From Planococcus wigleyi (GTDB taxonomy: Bacteria; Bacillota; Bacilli; Bacillales_A; Planococcaceae), in the NCBI RefSeq assembly GCF_014836985.1, contig NZ_JACSPU010000001.1:773755-837754 (forward strand): a stretch of DNA of 64,000 bases, read 5' to 3'. Positions within the stretch are counted from its first letter, which is position 1. The number at the start of each line of letters is the position of its first letter. The notes below the pieces were generated by a model. That model was given only the letters and a program-made list of their open reading frames with translations, had not been told where the DNA came from and made no database searches. The translations under genes were made by a program, and so were the position numbers. Positions 49,362 through 58,571 of this stretch are shown one piece after another.

Positions 49362-50090
49362 ATGACAATTAAATCGGATCATCGTGCTTTGTACCTTCAG
49401 GTTATTGACCGAATGAAGCAGGATATTGCTGCGGGCGTCTACAAAGAAAAAGAGAAGTTGCCGTCCGAGTTCGAATTGTCAAAAACCCTGGGAGTCAGCC
49501 GGGCGACTTTGCGAGAAGCGCTCCGGCTGTTGGAAGAAGATAATATCATCGTCAGACGCCACGGAGTCGGCACATTCGTCAATTCAAAGCCTGTTTTCAC
49601 ATCTGGGATTGAACAATTGACGAGTGTGTCCGATATGATCCGTCAGGCAGGAATGGAACCCGGCGCTATCTACTTGAGCACGTCGGAGACCCTTTCTTCT
49701 GAGGAAGATATAAAACGCTTTCATTGCACCGCCGATGATACTGTCATTACAATTGAACGCGTTCGCACGGCAAACGGAGAGCCTGTCGTTTACTGCATCG
49801 ACAAGGTGCCTTCGGACTATTTGCCTGCAGATTTTTTAGGGCGCAAGGAAAGTTCCATTTTTACAGCGATTGAAGAATCCGGCGATATTCATATATCCTA
49901 CGCGGTGACGTTCATTGATCCGACTGGGTATCATGAAGATGCTTCTCCAATCCTGGAATGTGAACCGGAAACGGCTTTACTGGTATTAAAACAGCTCCAT
50001 TACGATGAAGACGATCGATTGGTGCTTTATTCAAAGAATTACTTCAGAGCTGATAAATTTAGCTTTCATGTGGTTCGCAAACGCGTGTAA
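49362..50090 (+). CDS. ymfC: GntR/HutC family transcriptional regulator
   Basis: A 242-residue regulator. ATG 49362 follows GGGTGGTGA; a GTG at 49350 overlaps that site. The N-terminal winged helix ('[20 protein letters not shown]' then '[22 protein letters not shown]') is followed by a UTRA effector domain (about 80-240, '[20 protein letters not shown]'). It lies 47 bp upstream of the nucleoside-binding lipoprotein gene on the same strand, so it probably controls that transporter. In B. subtilis YmfC occupies the same place after spoIIIE but is not next to nupNOPQ. The effector is unknown; a nucleoside or its phosphate is an inference. Confidence 0.88.
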   Translation: MTIKSDHRALYLQVIDRMKQDIAAGVYKEKEKLPSEFELSKTLGVSRATLREALRLLEEDNIIVRRHGVGTFVNSKPVFTSGIEQLTSVSDMIRQAGMEPGAIYLSTSETLSSEEDIKRFHCTADDTVITIERVRTANGEPVVYCIDKVPSDYLPADFLGRKESSIFTAIEESGDIHISYAVTFIDPTGYHEDASPILECEPETALLVLKQLHYDEDDRLVLYSKNYFRADKFSFHVVRKRV

Positions 50091-50137
50091 AACATCAAAT
50101 TCCTGCTAATATCAAAAAAACCTTGGGGGTTATTACA

Positions 50138-51211
50138 TTGACAAAACGTAAATTTGGTCTAGGTTTATCATTAATGCTTGCTGCTGGTACGATGCTTGCT
50201 GCCTGCGGAAGCGAAGAAGATACTTCAACAGGTGAAACTGGCGGAGGAGAAGGCACGGAAGAAGCTGCTGATTTCTCGGTTGCCATGGTTACAGATGTTG
50301 GCGGTGTGGATGATAAATCCTTCAACCAATCTGCTTGGGAAGGGGTCCAGCAATTTGGTGAAGAAAATGGCCTTGAAAAGGGCGATGGCGGCTTTGACTA
50401 CCTTCAATCTGCATCAGATGCGGATTACAACACCAACTTGAACAACTTGATCCGCCGTGATTTTGATGTCGTATTCGGTATCGGCTACCTTATGGAAGGT
50501 GCTGTAGCAGAAATTGCTGAGCAGCAGCCGGAAGCTCAAATCGCCATCATTGATGCGGTAGTAGAAGCTCCAAACGTTGCAAGTGTCCTGTTCAAAGAGC
50601 AGGAAGGCGCATTCCTTGCGGGTGTAGCAGCAGCTCTAATGACAGAAACGAAAAAAATCGGATTTGTCGGTGGGATGGAAATTCCAGTAATCGAACGTTT
50701 TGAAGCAGGATTCCTTGAAGGGGTTGCAGCTGTAGACGAAACAGTTGAAGTCGATGTTCAATATACAGGGGCTTTTGATAAAGCGGAATTAGGTAAAACA
50801 ACTGCAAACCGTATGTACTCAGCTGGAGCTGATATCATTTTCCACGCAGCTGGCGGTACTGGGAACGGTGTATTCACTGAAGCAAAAGAACGCAAAGAAG
50901 CAGATCCGGATGCAAACATCTGGGTTATCGGCGTAGATGCTGACCAATACGATGAAGGCCAAACTGGCGATGCCAACGTAACTTTGACATCTGTATTGAA
51001 AGGTGTAGACAAAGCAGTAATCAACATTTCTGAACAGGCAATGGCTGGAGATTTCCCAGGTGGCGAAACAATCACTTACGGCCTTGCTGATGATGGTGTA
51101 GGCCTTGCGGATTCTCGTGGAGCAATTCCAGAAGATGTGATGACTAAAATCGAAGACTTTAAAAAACAAGTTATCGATGGCGAAATCACAGTACCAGAAA
51201 AAGTAGAGTAA
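50138..51211 (+). CDS. nupN: Nucleoside-binding lipoprotein of an ABC importer (BmpA/NupN family)
   Basis: A 357-residue lipoprotein. TTG 50138 starts a clean lipoprotein signal '[20 protein letters not shown]' with lipobox ending in Cys23 (LAAC). TGGGGGT precedes it. An acidic, Gly-rich spacer follows, then the BMP fold with '[21 protein letters not shown]', '[16 protein letters not shown]' and '[12 protein letters not shown]'. In this family Asp and the aromatic residues bind purine nucleosides. B. subtilis NupN imports guanosine. The substrate here is inferred. It is followed by a strong terminator, so this binding protein is likely made in excess over the membrane parts. Confidence 0.9.
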   Translation: MTKRKFGLGLSLMLAAGTMLAACGSEEDTSTGETGGGEGTEEAADFSVAMVTDVGGVDDKSFNQSAWEGVQQFGEENGLEKGDGGFDYLQSASDADYNTNLNNLIRRDFDVVFGIGYLMEGAVAEIAEQQPEAQIAIIDAVVEAPNVASVLFKEQEGAFLAGVAAALMTETKKIGFVGGMEIPVIERFEAGFLEGVAAVDETVEVDVQYTGAFDKAELGKTTANRMYSAGADIIFHAAGGTGNGVFTEAKERKEADPDANIWVIGVDADQYDEGQTGDANVTLTSVLKGVDKAVINISEQAMAGDFPGGETITYGLADDGVGLADSRGAIPEDVMTKIEDFKKQVIDGEITVPEKVE

Positions 51212-51232
51212 CAGTCACTCAGAAACACGGTC

Positions 51233-51272
51233 ATCATAAAGACCGGGTCAACCGGTCTTTATGATTTTTTTT
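51233..51272 (+). terminator. Terminator/attenuator between nupN and nupO
   Basis: ATCATAAAGACCGG (51233-51246), loop GTCAA, CCGGTCTTTATGAT (51252-51265), a 14-bp perfect stem, then a run of T. A second hairpin, GAAAGGCTT (51297-51305) with AAGCCTTTC (51316-51324), follows without a T-run. Confidence 0.88.
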
Positions 51273-51373
51273 GTCTAAAGAAGGAAGTTAATAGATGAAA
51301 GGCTTTTGGCAACGGAAGCCTTTCCTGTATTAATTAAATAAAAGAAGTCAGCAGTTTCGAGGGAGTGACAACA

Positions 51374-52933
51374 GTGGAATATGTAATTGAAATGCTGAAT
51401 ATCCGTAAAGAGTTCGGTACGTTTGTCGCAAATGACAATATTACGCTGCAACTGCAAAAGGGAGAAATTCACGCATTATTAGGGGAGAACGGCGCAGGGA
51501 AATCGACGTTGATGAACGTCTTGTTCGGTTTGTACCAGCCGGAAGGCGGAGAAATCCGGGTTCGGGGCAAGAAAGTGGATATTGCCAATCCGAATGTCGC
51601 AAACGATCTGGGAATCGGAATGGTCCATCAGCATTTCATGCTGGTCGAAAACTTTTCGGTCACCGAGAACATCATCTTGGGCAGTGAGCCAACCAAATAC
51701 GGCATCACCAATAAAAAAGACGCGGCCAAGAAAGTTCAAGCGTTATCTGAACAATATGGGTTGAACGTAGATCCGTATGCGATTATTGAAGACATTTCTG
51801 TAGGCATGCAACAACGGGTCGAAATATTGAAGACTTTGTACCGCGGAGCCGAAATTTTGATTTTTGATGAACCGACTGCTTCCCTGACACCTCAGGAAAT
51901 CACGGAATTGATTCAAATCATGAAAAGATTGATTGCTGAAGGAAAATCAATTATTTTGATTACCCATAAACTAAAAGAAATCATGGATGTGTCGGACCGG
52001 GTTACGGTTATTCGCAAAGGCCAGGGAATTGGCACAGTCATCACTTCAGAAACAAATCCAAATGACCTTGCGTCGTTGATGGTTGGTCGGCAAGTGGAAT
52101 TCACCACCGTTAAAGGGCAAGCTTTCCCCGGCGAAGAAGTCTTGGATATTAAAGATTTGGTCGTCCAGGATTATCGCGGGATCGATAAAGTGAAAAGCTT
52201 GAATCTGAACGTTCGCAAAGGTGAAATTGTCGGAATTGCGGGAATTGATGGGAATGGCCAATCCGAATTGATCGAAGCCATAACTGGCCTTCGAAAAGTG
52301 AAAAGCGGCACTATTTTTGTCAATGGCAAAGACGTCACGAATATGAAACCACGCAAAGTGACAGAAACGGGAGTCGGCCATATCCCCCAGGATCGCCATA
52401 AGCATGGCCTTGTACTGGATTTCCCGGTAGGCCATAACATTTCACTTCAAACGTACTATACAAAACCCATTTCTAAATCAGGAATTATTGATTACAATAA
52501 AATCAATGAGAAGGCGCTTCAAATTATCAAGGATTTTGATGTCCGGACGCAAGGACCGTCAGAATTAGCCCGTTCACTATCGGGAGGAAATCAGCAAAAA
52601 GCCATTATCGGACGCGAAGTAGACCGCAATCCGGATCTATTGATTGCAGCGCTGCCGACACGGGGGTTGGATGTCGGTGCAATCGAGTTTATCCATAGCC
52701 GCTTGATTGAACAGCGTGACAACGGCAAAGCCGTTCTATTGATTTCGTTTGAACTCGACGAAGTCATGAACGTTTCAGACCGTATTGCTGTTATCCACGA
52801 CGGAGAAATTGTGGATATTGTCACGCCTGAAACCACCACTGAGCAGGAATTGGGCTTGTTGATGGCAGGACACACCGGTCACAAAGATACACAGGATTTG
52901 ACGAAGAAAGGTGAGGATCAGCATGTCGAATAG
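51374..52933 (+). CDS. nupO: Nucleoside ABC transporter, double ATPase subunit
   Basis: A 519-residue protein with two ABC ATPase domains. GTG 51374 follows GAGGGAG by 8 bp. First domain: Walker A 'LGENGAGKSTLMN', signature variant 'ISVGMQQRVEIL', Walker B 'LIFDEPTASLTP'. Second domain: degenerate Walker A 'GIAGIDGNGQSELIE', signature 'LSGGNQQKAIIGRE', Walker B region 'LLIAALPTRGLDVGAIE'. The unusual first signature and weak second Walker A are normal for this sugar/nucleoside family. It powers the NupP/NupQ permease, whose genes follow. Confidence 0.93.
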   Translation: MEYVIEMLNIRKEFGTFVANDNITLQLQKGEIHALLGENGAGKSTLMNVLFGLYQPEGGEIRVRGKKVDIANPNVANDLGIGMVHQHFMLVENFSVTENIILGSEPTKYGITNKKDAAKKVQALSEQYGLNVDPYAIIEDISVGMQQRVEILKTLYRGAEILIFDEPTASLTPQEITELIQIMKRLIAEGKSIILITHKLKEIMDVSDRVTVIRKGQGIGTVITSETNPNDLASLMVGRQVEFTTVKGQAFPGEEVLDIKDLVVQDYRGIDKVKSLNLNVRKGEIVGIAGIDGNGQSELIEAITGLRKVKSGTIFVNGKDVTNMKPRKVTETGVGHIPQDRHKHGLVLDFPVGHNISLQTYYTKPISKSGIIDYNKINEKALQIIKDFDVRTQGPSELARSLSGGNQQKAIIGREVDRNPDLLIAALPTRGLDVGAIEFIHSRLIEQRDNGKAVLLISFELDEVMNVSDRIAVIHDGEIVDIVTPETTTEQELGLLMAGHTGHKDTQDLTKKGEDQHVE

Positions 52934-53972
52934 AGCGACCAATCTCCTGGTCCCCATCGTTTCCGTTATTTTAGGATTGCTAGTCGGTGCAGTGATCATG
53001 CTGGCCAGCGGCTATAATCCATTGGAGGGCTATGCCGCCCTTTGGAACGGAATTTTTGGAGACATGTATACGATCGGAGAAACGATTCGCCAAATCACTC
53101 CTTATTTACTGGCTGGTCTGGCAGTTGCTTTTGCGTTCCGCTCAGGACTTTTTAACATTGGTGTGGAAGGGCAACTGATCGTTGGCTGGTTTGCTGCGGC
53201 GTATGTCGGAGTAGCCGTCGAATTGCCGAAGATCATCCACTTGCCATTAGCCATTATCGCAGCAGCAGTAGCTGGAGCTTTATGGGGCTTTGTACCAGGT
53301 CTTTTGAAAGCGAAATTCCATGTCCATGAAGTAATTGTCACAATCATGATGAACTACATCGCTTTGCATGTTACAAATGCATTGATTCGGACCGTTTCTG
53401 ATGGCGGTGACCGCACAGAAAGTATTTTTGCAAGTGCTTCCCTGCGCTCAGAGTTTTTAGAGAATCTGACGGAATTTTCGCGTCTGCATCTGGGAATTGT
53501 CATTGCTTTGCTTATGGTCGGTGTCATGTGGTTCATTTTGGAGAAAACAACGCTCGGCTTTGAGCTGAAAGCTGTTGGATTTAACCAGAATGCTTCTCAA
53601 TATGCCGGCATGAATGTCAACAAAAACATCATTCTCGCCATGGTCATTTCAGGGGCGTTTGCTGGATTGGGTGGAGCGATGGAAGCACTTGGCACATTTG
53701 AGTATGTTTCTTCCAAGGGTGGGTTTACCGGAATCGGTTTTGATGGAATCGCTGTTGCCTTGCTCGGCATGAATACGCCGCTGGGTGTCATCTTCGGTGC
53801 AACCTTGTTCGGTTCCTTGAAATATGGGGCTTTGAATATGCCGAACGCTGCCGGTATTCCAATTGAGATTGTAGAGATTGTAATTGCGGTTATCATCTTC
53901 TTTGTAGCTTCAGGATACATCATTCGCTTGCTGCTGCTCCGTGCATCAGCTAAGAAGAAGGAGGCGAAGTAA
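52923..53972 (+). CDS. nupP: Nucleoside ABC transporter permease
   Basis: A 349-residue polytopic permease with about nine membrane segments. ATG 52923 follows AAAGGTGAGG and overlaps the ATPase gene by 11 bp, so the two are coupled. The BPD_transp_2 pattern 'FRSGLFNIGVEGQLIVGWFA' and 'GLGGAMEALGTFEYVSSKGG' identifies it as the larger permease of the BmpA system. It pairs with NupQ. The N-terminus lacks a cleavable signal. The C-terminus is basic ('RASAKKKEAK'). Confidence 0.92.
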   Translation: MSNRATNLLVPIVSVILGLLVGAVIMLASGYNPLEGYAALWNGIFGDMYTIGETIRQITPYLLAGLAVAFAFRSGLFNIGVEGQLIVGWFAAAYVGVAVELPKIIHLPLAIIAAAVAGALWGFVPGLLKAKFHVHEVIVTIMMNYIALHVTNALIRTVSDGGDRTESIFASASLRSEFLENLTEFSRLHLGIVIALLMVGVMWFILEKTTLGFELKAVGFNQNASQYAGMNVNKNIILAMVISGAFAGLGGAMEALGTFEYVSSKGGFTGIGFDGIAVALLGMNTPLGVIFGATLFGSLKYGALNMPNAAGIPIEIVEIVIAVIIFFVASGYIIRLLLLRASAKKKEAK

Positions 53973-53973
53973 T

Positions 53974-54933
53974 ATGAGTTTCCTTGACGTTCTATACTTC
54001 ATCATTCCTTCAGCGATCTTCTATGCAGCGCCACTTATCTTGGTGGCGATCGGCGGTGTCTTCTCGGAAAGATCGGGTGTTGTCAACATCGGCCTTGAAG
54101 GGCTGATGGTCATCGGTGCGTTTGTCGGGATTTTGTTCAACTTATTGTTTGCCGATACGTTCGGCGCAGCCACACCTTGGATTTCATTGATCGCCGCCAT
54201 GGTTGCCGCATTGCTGTTATCTTTATTGCATGCAGTTGCATCCATTTCATTCCGCGCAGATCAGGTAGTATCAGGTGTTGCCATCAACTTATTGGCAGTT
54301 GCGTTGTCTTTGTATCTGGTGAAAAGAATTTTCGATAAAGGGCAGACAGACTTTATCACTGAGCGCTTTTCGCGCTATAATGTTCCGTTCCTTTCGGACA
54401 TACCGGTTATCGGTCCATTATTCTTTACTTCTGTTTACAATACATCGTTCTTCGCGATTGGGGTTGCCTTTGTAGCCTGGTTCATCATCTATAAAACGCC
54501 GTTCGGCTTACGCTTGCGTGCTGTAGGTGAGCACCCAATGGCAGCGGATACGATGGGAATCAATGTAGCGAAAATGCGTTATGTCGCGGTTATGATTTCC
54601 GGTGCGCTAGCGGGAATCGGTGGTGCAATCTATGCGCAGACCATCACCAATGATTTTGGCCATGCCACAATCAATGGCCAGGGCTTCATGGCGCTGGCAG
54701 CGATGATTTTCGGTAAATGGCATCCGCTTGGTGCAATGGGAGCTGCTTTGTTCTTCGGATTCGCGCAATCCTTGAGTATCGTCGGATCATCTATACCGAT
54801 AATCCAGGAAATTCCGAATGTGTTCCTATTGATTTTGCCGTACGTCTTGACGATCTTTGCACTAGCCGGATTTATCGGACGCGCCAATGCACCACTGGCG
54901 AACGGAAAACCATATATCAAAGGACAACGATAA
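53974..54933 (+). CDS. nupQ: Nucleoside ABC transporter permease
   Basis: A 319-residue polytopic permease. ATG 53974 follows AAGGAGGCGAAGTAAT and lies one base after the nupP stop. Patterns 'SERSGVVNIGLEGLMVIGAF' and 'GIGGAIYAQTITNDFGHATI' are those of the second permease. About eight to nine membrane segments are visible. It completes the importer: lipoprotein, double ATPase and two permeases. A terminator follows, then the solo 123-bp repeat. Confidence 0.92.
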   Translation: MSFLDVLYFIIPSAIFYAAPLILVAIGGVFSERSGVVNIGLEGLMVIGAFVGILFNLLFADTFGAATPWISLIAAMVAALLLSLLHAVASISFRADQVVSGVAINLLAVALSLYLVKRIFDKGQTDFITERFSRYNVPFLSDIPVIGPLFFTSVYNTSFFAIGVAFVAWFIIYKTPFGLRLRAVGEHPMAADTMGINVAKMRYVAVMISGALAGIGGAIYAQTITNDFGHATINGQGFMALAAMIFGKWHPLGAMGAALFFGFAQSLSIVGSSIPIIQEIPNVFLLILPYVLTIFALAGFIGRANAPLANGKPYIKGQR

Positions 54934-54942
54934 AGTATTTTG

Positions 54943-54976
54943 CAAGAGCCGTCATTGCGATGGCTCTTTTTATTTG
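54943..54976 (+). terminator. nupQ terminator
   Basis: AAGAGCCGTC pairs with GATGGCTCTT (one G-T pair) over ATTGC, followed by TTTATTTG. Confidence 0.8.
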
Positions 54977-54988
54977 TTTCTGAATTCT

Positions 54989-55130
54989 GCCGCTTTCGCT
55001 TTTCTTATTTTCTAGCTGCAGCGGCCAGCTCTTCGGATCATAAGCCACTCTGGCTGTGTGGCAAAGAACGTCACTTCGCCAGTACGTCTTATGTCTTTCA
55101 GAGCTGAACAGGCCGCTTTCGCTTTTCTTT
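54989..55130. repeat. Solo copy of a palindromic intergenic repeat, with a short terminal direct repeat
   Basis: The element begins and ends with GCCGCTTTCGCTTTTCTT (54989 and 55112, offset 123 bp). Between them AGCGGCC (55020-55026) pairs with GGCCGCT (55111-55117), AGCTC with GAGCT (55101-55105), CATAAG (55039-55044) with CTTATG (55088-55093), and CTGGC (55050-55054) with GCCAG (55078-55082). This is the same layout as the tandem array at the right end of the window, with different arm bases. It lies between a terminator and the ymfF promoter. Confidence 0.8.
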
Positions 55131-55132
55131 AT

Positions 55133-55162
55133 TTGCAATTAACGGAAAAGGTTCGGTATAGT
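55133..55162 (+). promoter_or_regulatory. ymfF-ymfH-ymfI promoter
   Basis: TTGCAA (55133-55138), an 18-bp spacer and TATAGT (55157-55162), immediately after the palindromic repeat. Confidence 0.6.
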
Positions 55163-55192
55163 TAGAACATGAACGACGAGAGGGGATTCAAC

Positions 55193-56467
55193 ATGTTTGA
55201 AACGATTAACATTGCTAAAGGCGTTAATGTGCACGTCAATGAAACTACACAGTTTAAAACGATAAATTTCTCGATTAAATTCAAAGATAAACTTACCAAG
55301 GAAAAAGCATCTGCCCGTTCGATTTTGGCAAATGTATTGCAGCACAGCAATGAGGTCTATCCCTCACACACGGCGCTGCGTATGGTTCTTGACGACCTGT
55401 ACGGTACATCTCTTTACATAGATTCTTCAAAGCGGGGCAATGAGCATATTGTGACGCTGAACGTTGAAACGGTGAATGATCAATACCTGTCTGAAAAAGG
55501 GGTTTTGGAAAAAGTCCTGAATTTGATGTACATCGTTTTGTTCAAGCCGAATTTTGAGCATGGCTTATTTAAGGAAGCTATTTTTAAACGTGAGAAAAAT
55601 GCCATTATCCAACGCATTGAATCCGTTTTTGATGAAAAGACGCGTTATGCGCAGCAGCGTATGATGGAATTGGCATTGCCCAATCATCCGGCTTCAATCA
55701 CATCGAATGGTACTATTGAGGATGTAGAAAATGTCACCAACGAACAATTGGTTGCCGAATACAAAGAAATGTTGACTGAAAATGAAATTGAAATATATGC
55801 AGTGGGTGACGTTAAACCGGAAATGATTGCGTCTCATATCCGTGAATTTTTTCACTTCAAGGATCGGGAAAAAGCGATAGCTGCACCGCCTTTGGAATTG
55901 GTTAAACCGGAACAGTCACGCGTGCTTGAATATGAAGACATGAAACAAGGGAAATTGCATATGGCATTCTTTACACCAATTACGTTCCGCGACGAAAAAT
56001 TCCCCGTCATGCAATTGATGAACGGCGTCTTTGGCGGTTATGCACATTCGAAGCTGTTTGTTAATATTCGCGAAAAAGAAAGCATGGCTTACTACGTATC
56101 AAGTTCTTTCGCTTCGCAATTTGGCTTGATGTTTGTGCTGGCAGGGATTGATTCAAAACTGGAAGAAAAAGCAGTGGCATTGATTCTGGAACAATTGGAA
56201 GAAGTCAAAAAAGGCAATATTTCTGATATTGAGCTTGAACAGACAAAGGCCTTGCTGACCAACCAATTGAAAGAGGCATTGGATTCAGCGCGTGGACAAA
56301 TCGATATTTATGATCAATACATGGAATTGACGGATTCATTTGAACCGGAATTTATGATCAACAGATGGAAACACGTTACCAAAGACGACATTGCCGCTGT
56401 TGCTCAGGAACTGTCTTTGGAAATGACTTATTTCTTATCAGGCAAGGAGGATGAAAAAGATGCATAA
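55193..56467 (+). CDS. ymfF: M16-family protein YmfF, lacking the zinc motif (EF-P modification-associated)
   Basis: A 424-residue insulinase-fold protein. ATG 55193 follows GAGAGGGG. Where active M16 proteins have HxxEH, this one reads 'SARSILANVLQHSNEVYPS' and has no HxxEH, so it is probably a non-catalytic partner of YmfH, as in heterodimeric M16 proteases. 'HSKLFVNIREKESMAYYVSS' marks the second half. In B. subtilis, YmfF and YmfH have been linked to 5-aminopentanol modification of EF-P. Its end overlaps ymfH by 8 bp. Confidence 0.9.
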   Translation: MFETINIAKGVNVHVNETTQFKTINFSIKFKDKLTKEKASARSILANVLQHSNEVYPSHTALRMVLDDLYGTSLYIDSSKRGNEHIVTLNVETVNDQYLSEKGVLEKVLNLMYIVLFKPNFEHGLFKEAIFKREKNAIIQRIESVFDEKTRYAQQRMMELALPNHPASITSNGTIEDVENVTNEQLVAEYKEMLTENEIEIYAVGDVKPEMIASHIREFFHFKDREKAIAAPPLELVKPEQSRVLEYEDMKQGKLHMAFFTPITFRDEKFPVMQLMNGVFGGYAHSKLFVNIREKESMAYYVSSSFASQFGLMFVLAGIDSKLEEKAVALILEQLEEVKKGNISDIELEQTKALLTNQLKEALDSARGQIDIYDQYMELTDSFEPEFMINRWKHVTKDDIAAVAQELSLEMTYFLSGKEDEKDA

Positions 56468-57761
56468 AGTCGAATTTGAACAATTGGAAGAAACGCTTTT
56501 CCACGAGAAGTTGGATAATGGGCTGGACGTTTATATTCTGCCAAAAAAAGGATTTTCAAAGACTTTTGCGACTTTTACTACTAAATACGGTTCGATCGAC
56601 AACCATTTTGTCCCTCAAGGTGGAATGGAACCGATTAAAGTGCCGGACGGCATCGCTCATTTCCTTGAGCATAAAATGTTCGAAAAAGAAGAAGGGGACG
56701 TTTTCCAGGAGTTCAGCAAACAGGGTGCTTCAGCAAACGCCTTTACTTCATTTACCCGGACCGCTTATCTGTTTTCGGCTACGGGCGAAATCGATAAAAA
56801 CGTCAAAACACTTTTGGATTTTGTCCAAAGCCCTTATTTTACGGAAAAGACCGTAGAAAAGGAAAAAGGCATCATTGCGCAAGAAATTACGATGTACGAT
56901 GACCAGCCTGATTGGCGCCTGTATTTTGGCATCATCGAAAACCTTTATAAAAACCATCCGGTGAAAATTGATATTGCGGGCACTGTAGAATCCATCCAGG
57001 ACATCACGGCTGAACATTTATACACGTGCTACAACACGTTCTATCATCCGTCCAATATGTTGTTGTTCGTCGTCGGAAATGTCGATCCGGATCAGATGAT
57101 GAAATTGGTGAAAGAAGATCAAGCGCAGAAAACATTTGAAGCGCCAACAGAAATCAAACGCATTTATCCGGAAGAGCCGAAAGAAGTGGCAATCAAGGAA
57201 CGCGTACTGGAAATGAGCGTTCAGAAGCCGAAAGTCTTTTACGGCATCAAACCGGAAAAGTTGGATTTGATTGGGCCTGATATGCTCAAGCATGAATTGG
57301 CAGCTCAATTGGCCTATGAATTGCTGTTCGGTCGGACATCGGATTTTTATCATCATGCTTACGAAAACGATTGGATCGATGAATCTTATTCTTTTGATTA
57401 TTCATTAGAGCATGGTTTCGGATATGCTTTGATCGGTTCTGATACCCACAAACCCGAAGTGCTGATAAAGGAAATCAAACATACGCTTCAAAATGCAATT
57501 GAAAAATGGCCTTTTGGACAGGAAGACCTTGACCGTGTTCGCCGCAAGAAAATCGGTTTTTTCTTGAGAGCGTTGAATTCGCCTGAATATATCGCGAACC
57601 AGTTTACCCATTACGCGTTCAATGAAATGAACTTATTCGATGTTGTCCCCGTTCTGGAGAGCTTGGAAGTGGTTGACCTTCAAAATGCTTTTGCTTTAGT
57701 CAGCCATGAATCCCAGCAATCGATCTTCACTATTATGCCGACTGCGAAAGAAGCAGAGTGA
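56460..57761 (+). CDS. ymfH: M16-family zinc peptidase YmfH (EF-P modification-associated)
   Basis: A 433-residue protease-like protein. ATG 56460 is chosen since AAGGAGG (56444-56450) lies 9 bp upstream; ATG 56451 touches that site. The zinc motif HFLEH is at residues 67-71 ('GIAHFLEHKMF'), with downstream 'EKEKGIIAQEITMYDD' carrying the acidic ligand. It is the catalytic-looking partner of YmfF. Its stop overlaps ymfI (GTGA), so all three are co-translated. The substrate is not known from sequence. Confidence 0.91.
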   Translation: MHKVEFEQLEETLFHEKLDNGLDVYILPKKGFSKTFATFTTKYGSIDNHFVPQGGMEPIKVPDGIAHFLEHKMFEKEEGDVFQEFSKQGASANAFTSFTRTAYLFSATGEIDKNVKTLLDFVQSPYFTEKTVEKEKGIIAQEITMYDDQPDWRLYFGIIENLYKNHPVKIDIAGTVESIQDITAEHLYTCYNTFYHPSNMLLFVVGNVDPDQMMKLVKEDQAQKTFEAPTEIKRIYPEEPKEVAIKERVLEMSVQKPKVFYGIKPEKLDLIGPDMLKHELAAQLAYELLFGRTSDFYHHAYENDWIDESYSFDYSLEHGFGYALIGSDTHKPEVLIKEIKHTLQNAIEKWPFGQEDLDRVRRKKIGFFLRALNSPEYIANQFTHYAFNEMNLFDVVPVLESLEVVDLQNAFALVSHESQQSIFTIMPTAKEAE

Positions 57762-58477
57762 AACGGTTTGCCGTCTTATTAGGAGCTTCTGGAGAAATCG
57801 GTGAAAGCATCGCTCATCAATTGGCAAAGAGCGGATGGTCGCTGTACCTGCATTGGAATTCGAATCCAGCAAGTAGGCTTGCGGCCCGGTTAACGGAACA
57901 GTATCCTGCACAGGAGTTTGTTCCGATACAGGCTGACTTTGCTGATGAAGCAGGAGCCGGGCAGTTGGCTGGAAATGTTTATGATGCAAGCTGCGTTATT
58001 GTGGCGAGCGGGCATTCCTTACAGAAAATGCTCATTGATACAACAGAACAGGACATGGAGTCACTTTGGCGTGTGCATGTGAAAAATCCGATTTCGGCGA
58101 TCCGTTCGATTTCACCTTTTTTTCATCGTTACAATAAATCTTATGTTGTCTTTATCTCTTCAATCTGGGGTGAGACCGGTGCCTCTATGGAAACGGTGTA
58201 TTCAGCTGTGAAAGGTGCCCAACTGGCATTTGTTAAAGCCTATGCCAAAGAAATGGCGCCGTCTGGAACACGTGTCAATGCAGTGGCACCAGGGTTCATC
58301 ATGACGAAAATGAATGATTCCTTTTCTGCAGAAGAATTGCAGGAAATCGAGGACGATATCCCATTGGGGTTGGGGTCCCCTCAGGATATAGCGGATGCCG
58401 TCGAATTTCTGGTCGGCGGAACAGCGGATTATATGACTGGGCAAACCCTCCGAATTAATGGCGGATGGCTGATATAA
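57758..58477 (+). CDS. ymfI: Short-chain dehydrogenase YmfI (EF-P 5-aminopentanone reductase)
   Basis: A 239-residue SDR enzyme with GTG start in a 4-bp overlap with ymfH. The cofactor-binding motif reads GASGEIG (instead of TGxxxGIG). The catalytic Ser is in 'VFISSIWGETG' and YxxxK is 'YSAVK'. 'VNAVAPGFIMTKMN' and 'TGQTLRINGGW' are typical of SDR C-termini. In B. subtilis YmfI reduces 5-aminopentanone on EF-P to 5-aminopentanol; its gene order there is identical. The EF-P gene itself is not in this window. Confidence 0.9.
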   Translation: MKRFAVLLGASGEIGESIAHQLAKSGWSLYLHWNSNPASRLAARLTEQYPAQEFVPIQADFADEAGAGQLAGNVYDASCVIVASGHSLQKMLIDTTEQDMESLWRVHVKNPISAIRSISPFFHRYNKSYVVFISSIWGETGASMETVYSAVKGAQLAFVKAYAKEMAPSGTRVNAVAPGFIMTKMNDSFSAEELQEIEDDIPLGLGSPQDIADAVEFLVGGTADYMTGQTLRINGGWLI

Positions 58478-58571
58478 TCGCATTTCCTGTAACTATATGC
58501 CCCTTTCCCCATAGCAGTAAATCCGCTATCATATTAACTAGAGATTCCTGTAGAGAAAGGTCTGGTATTGC

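Noticed and set aside
49187..50137. CodY box upstream of gntR or nupN
   Set aside because: The best stretch near 49210 differs from AATTTTCWGAAAATT at about six positions.
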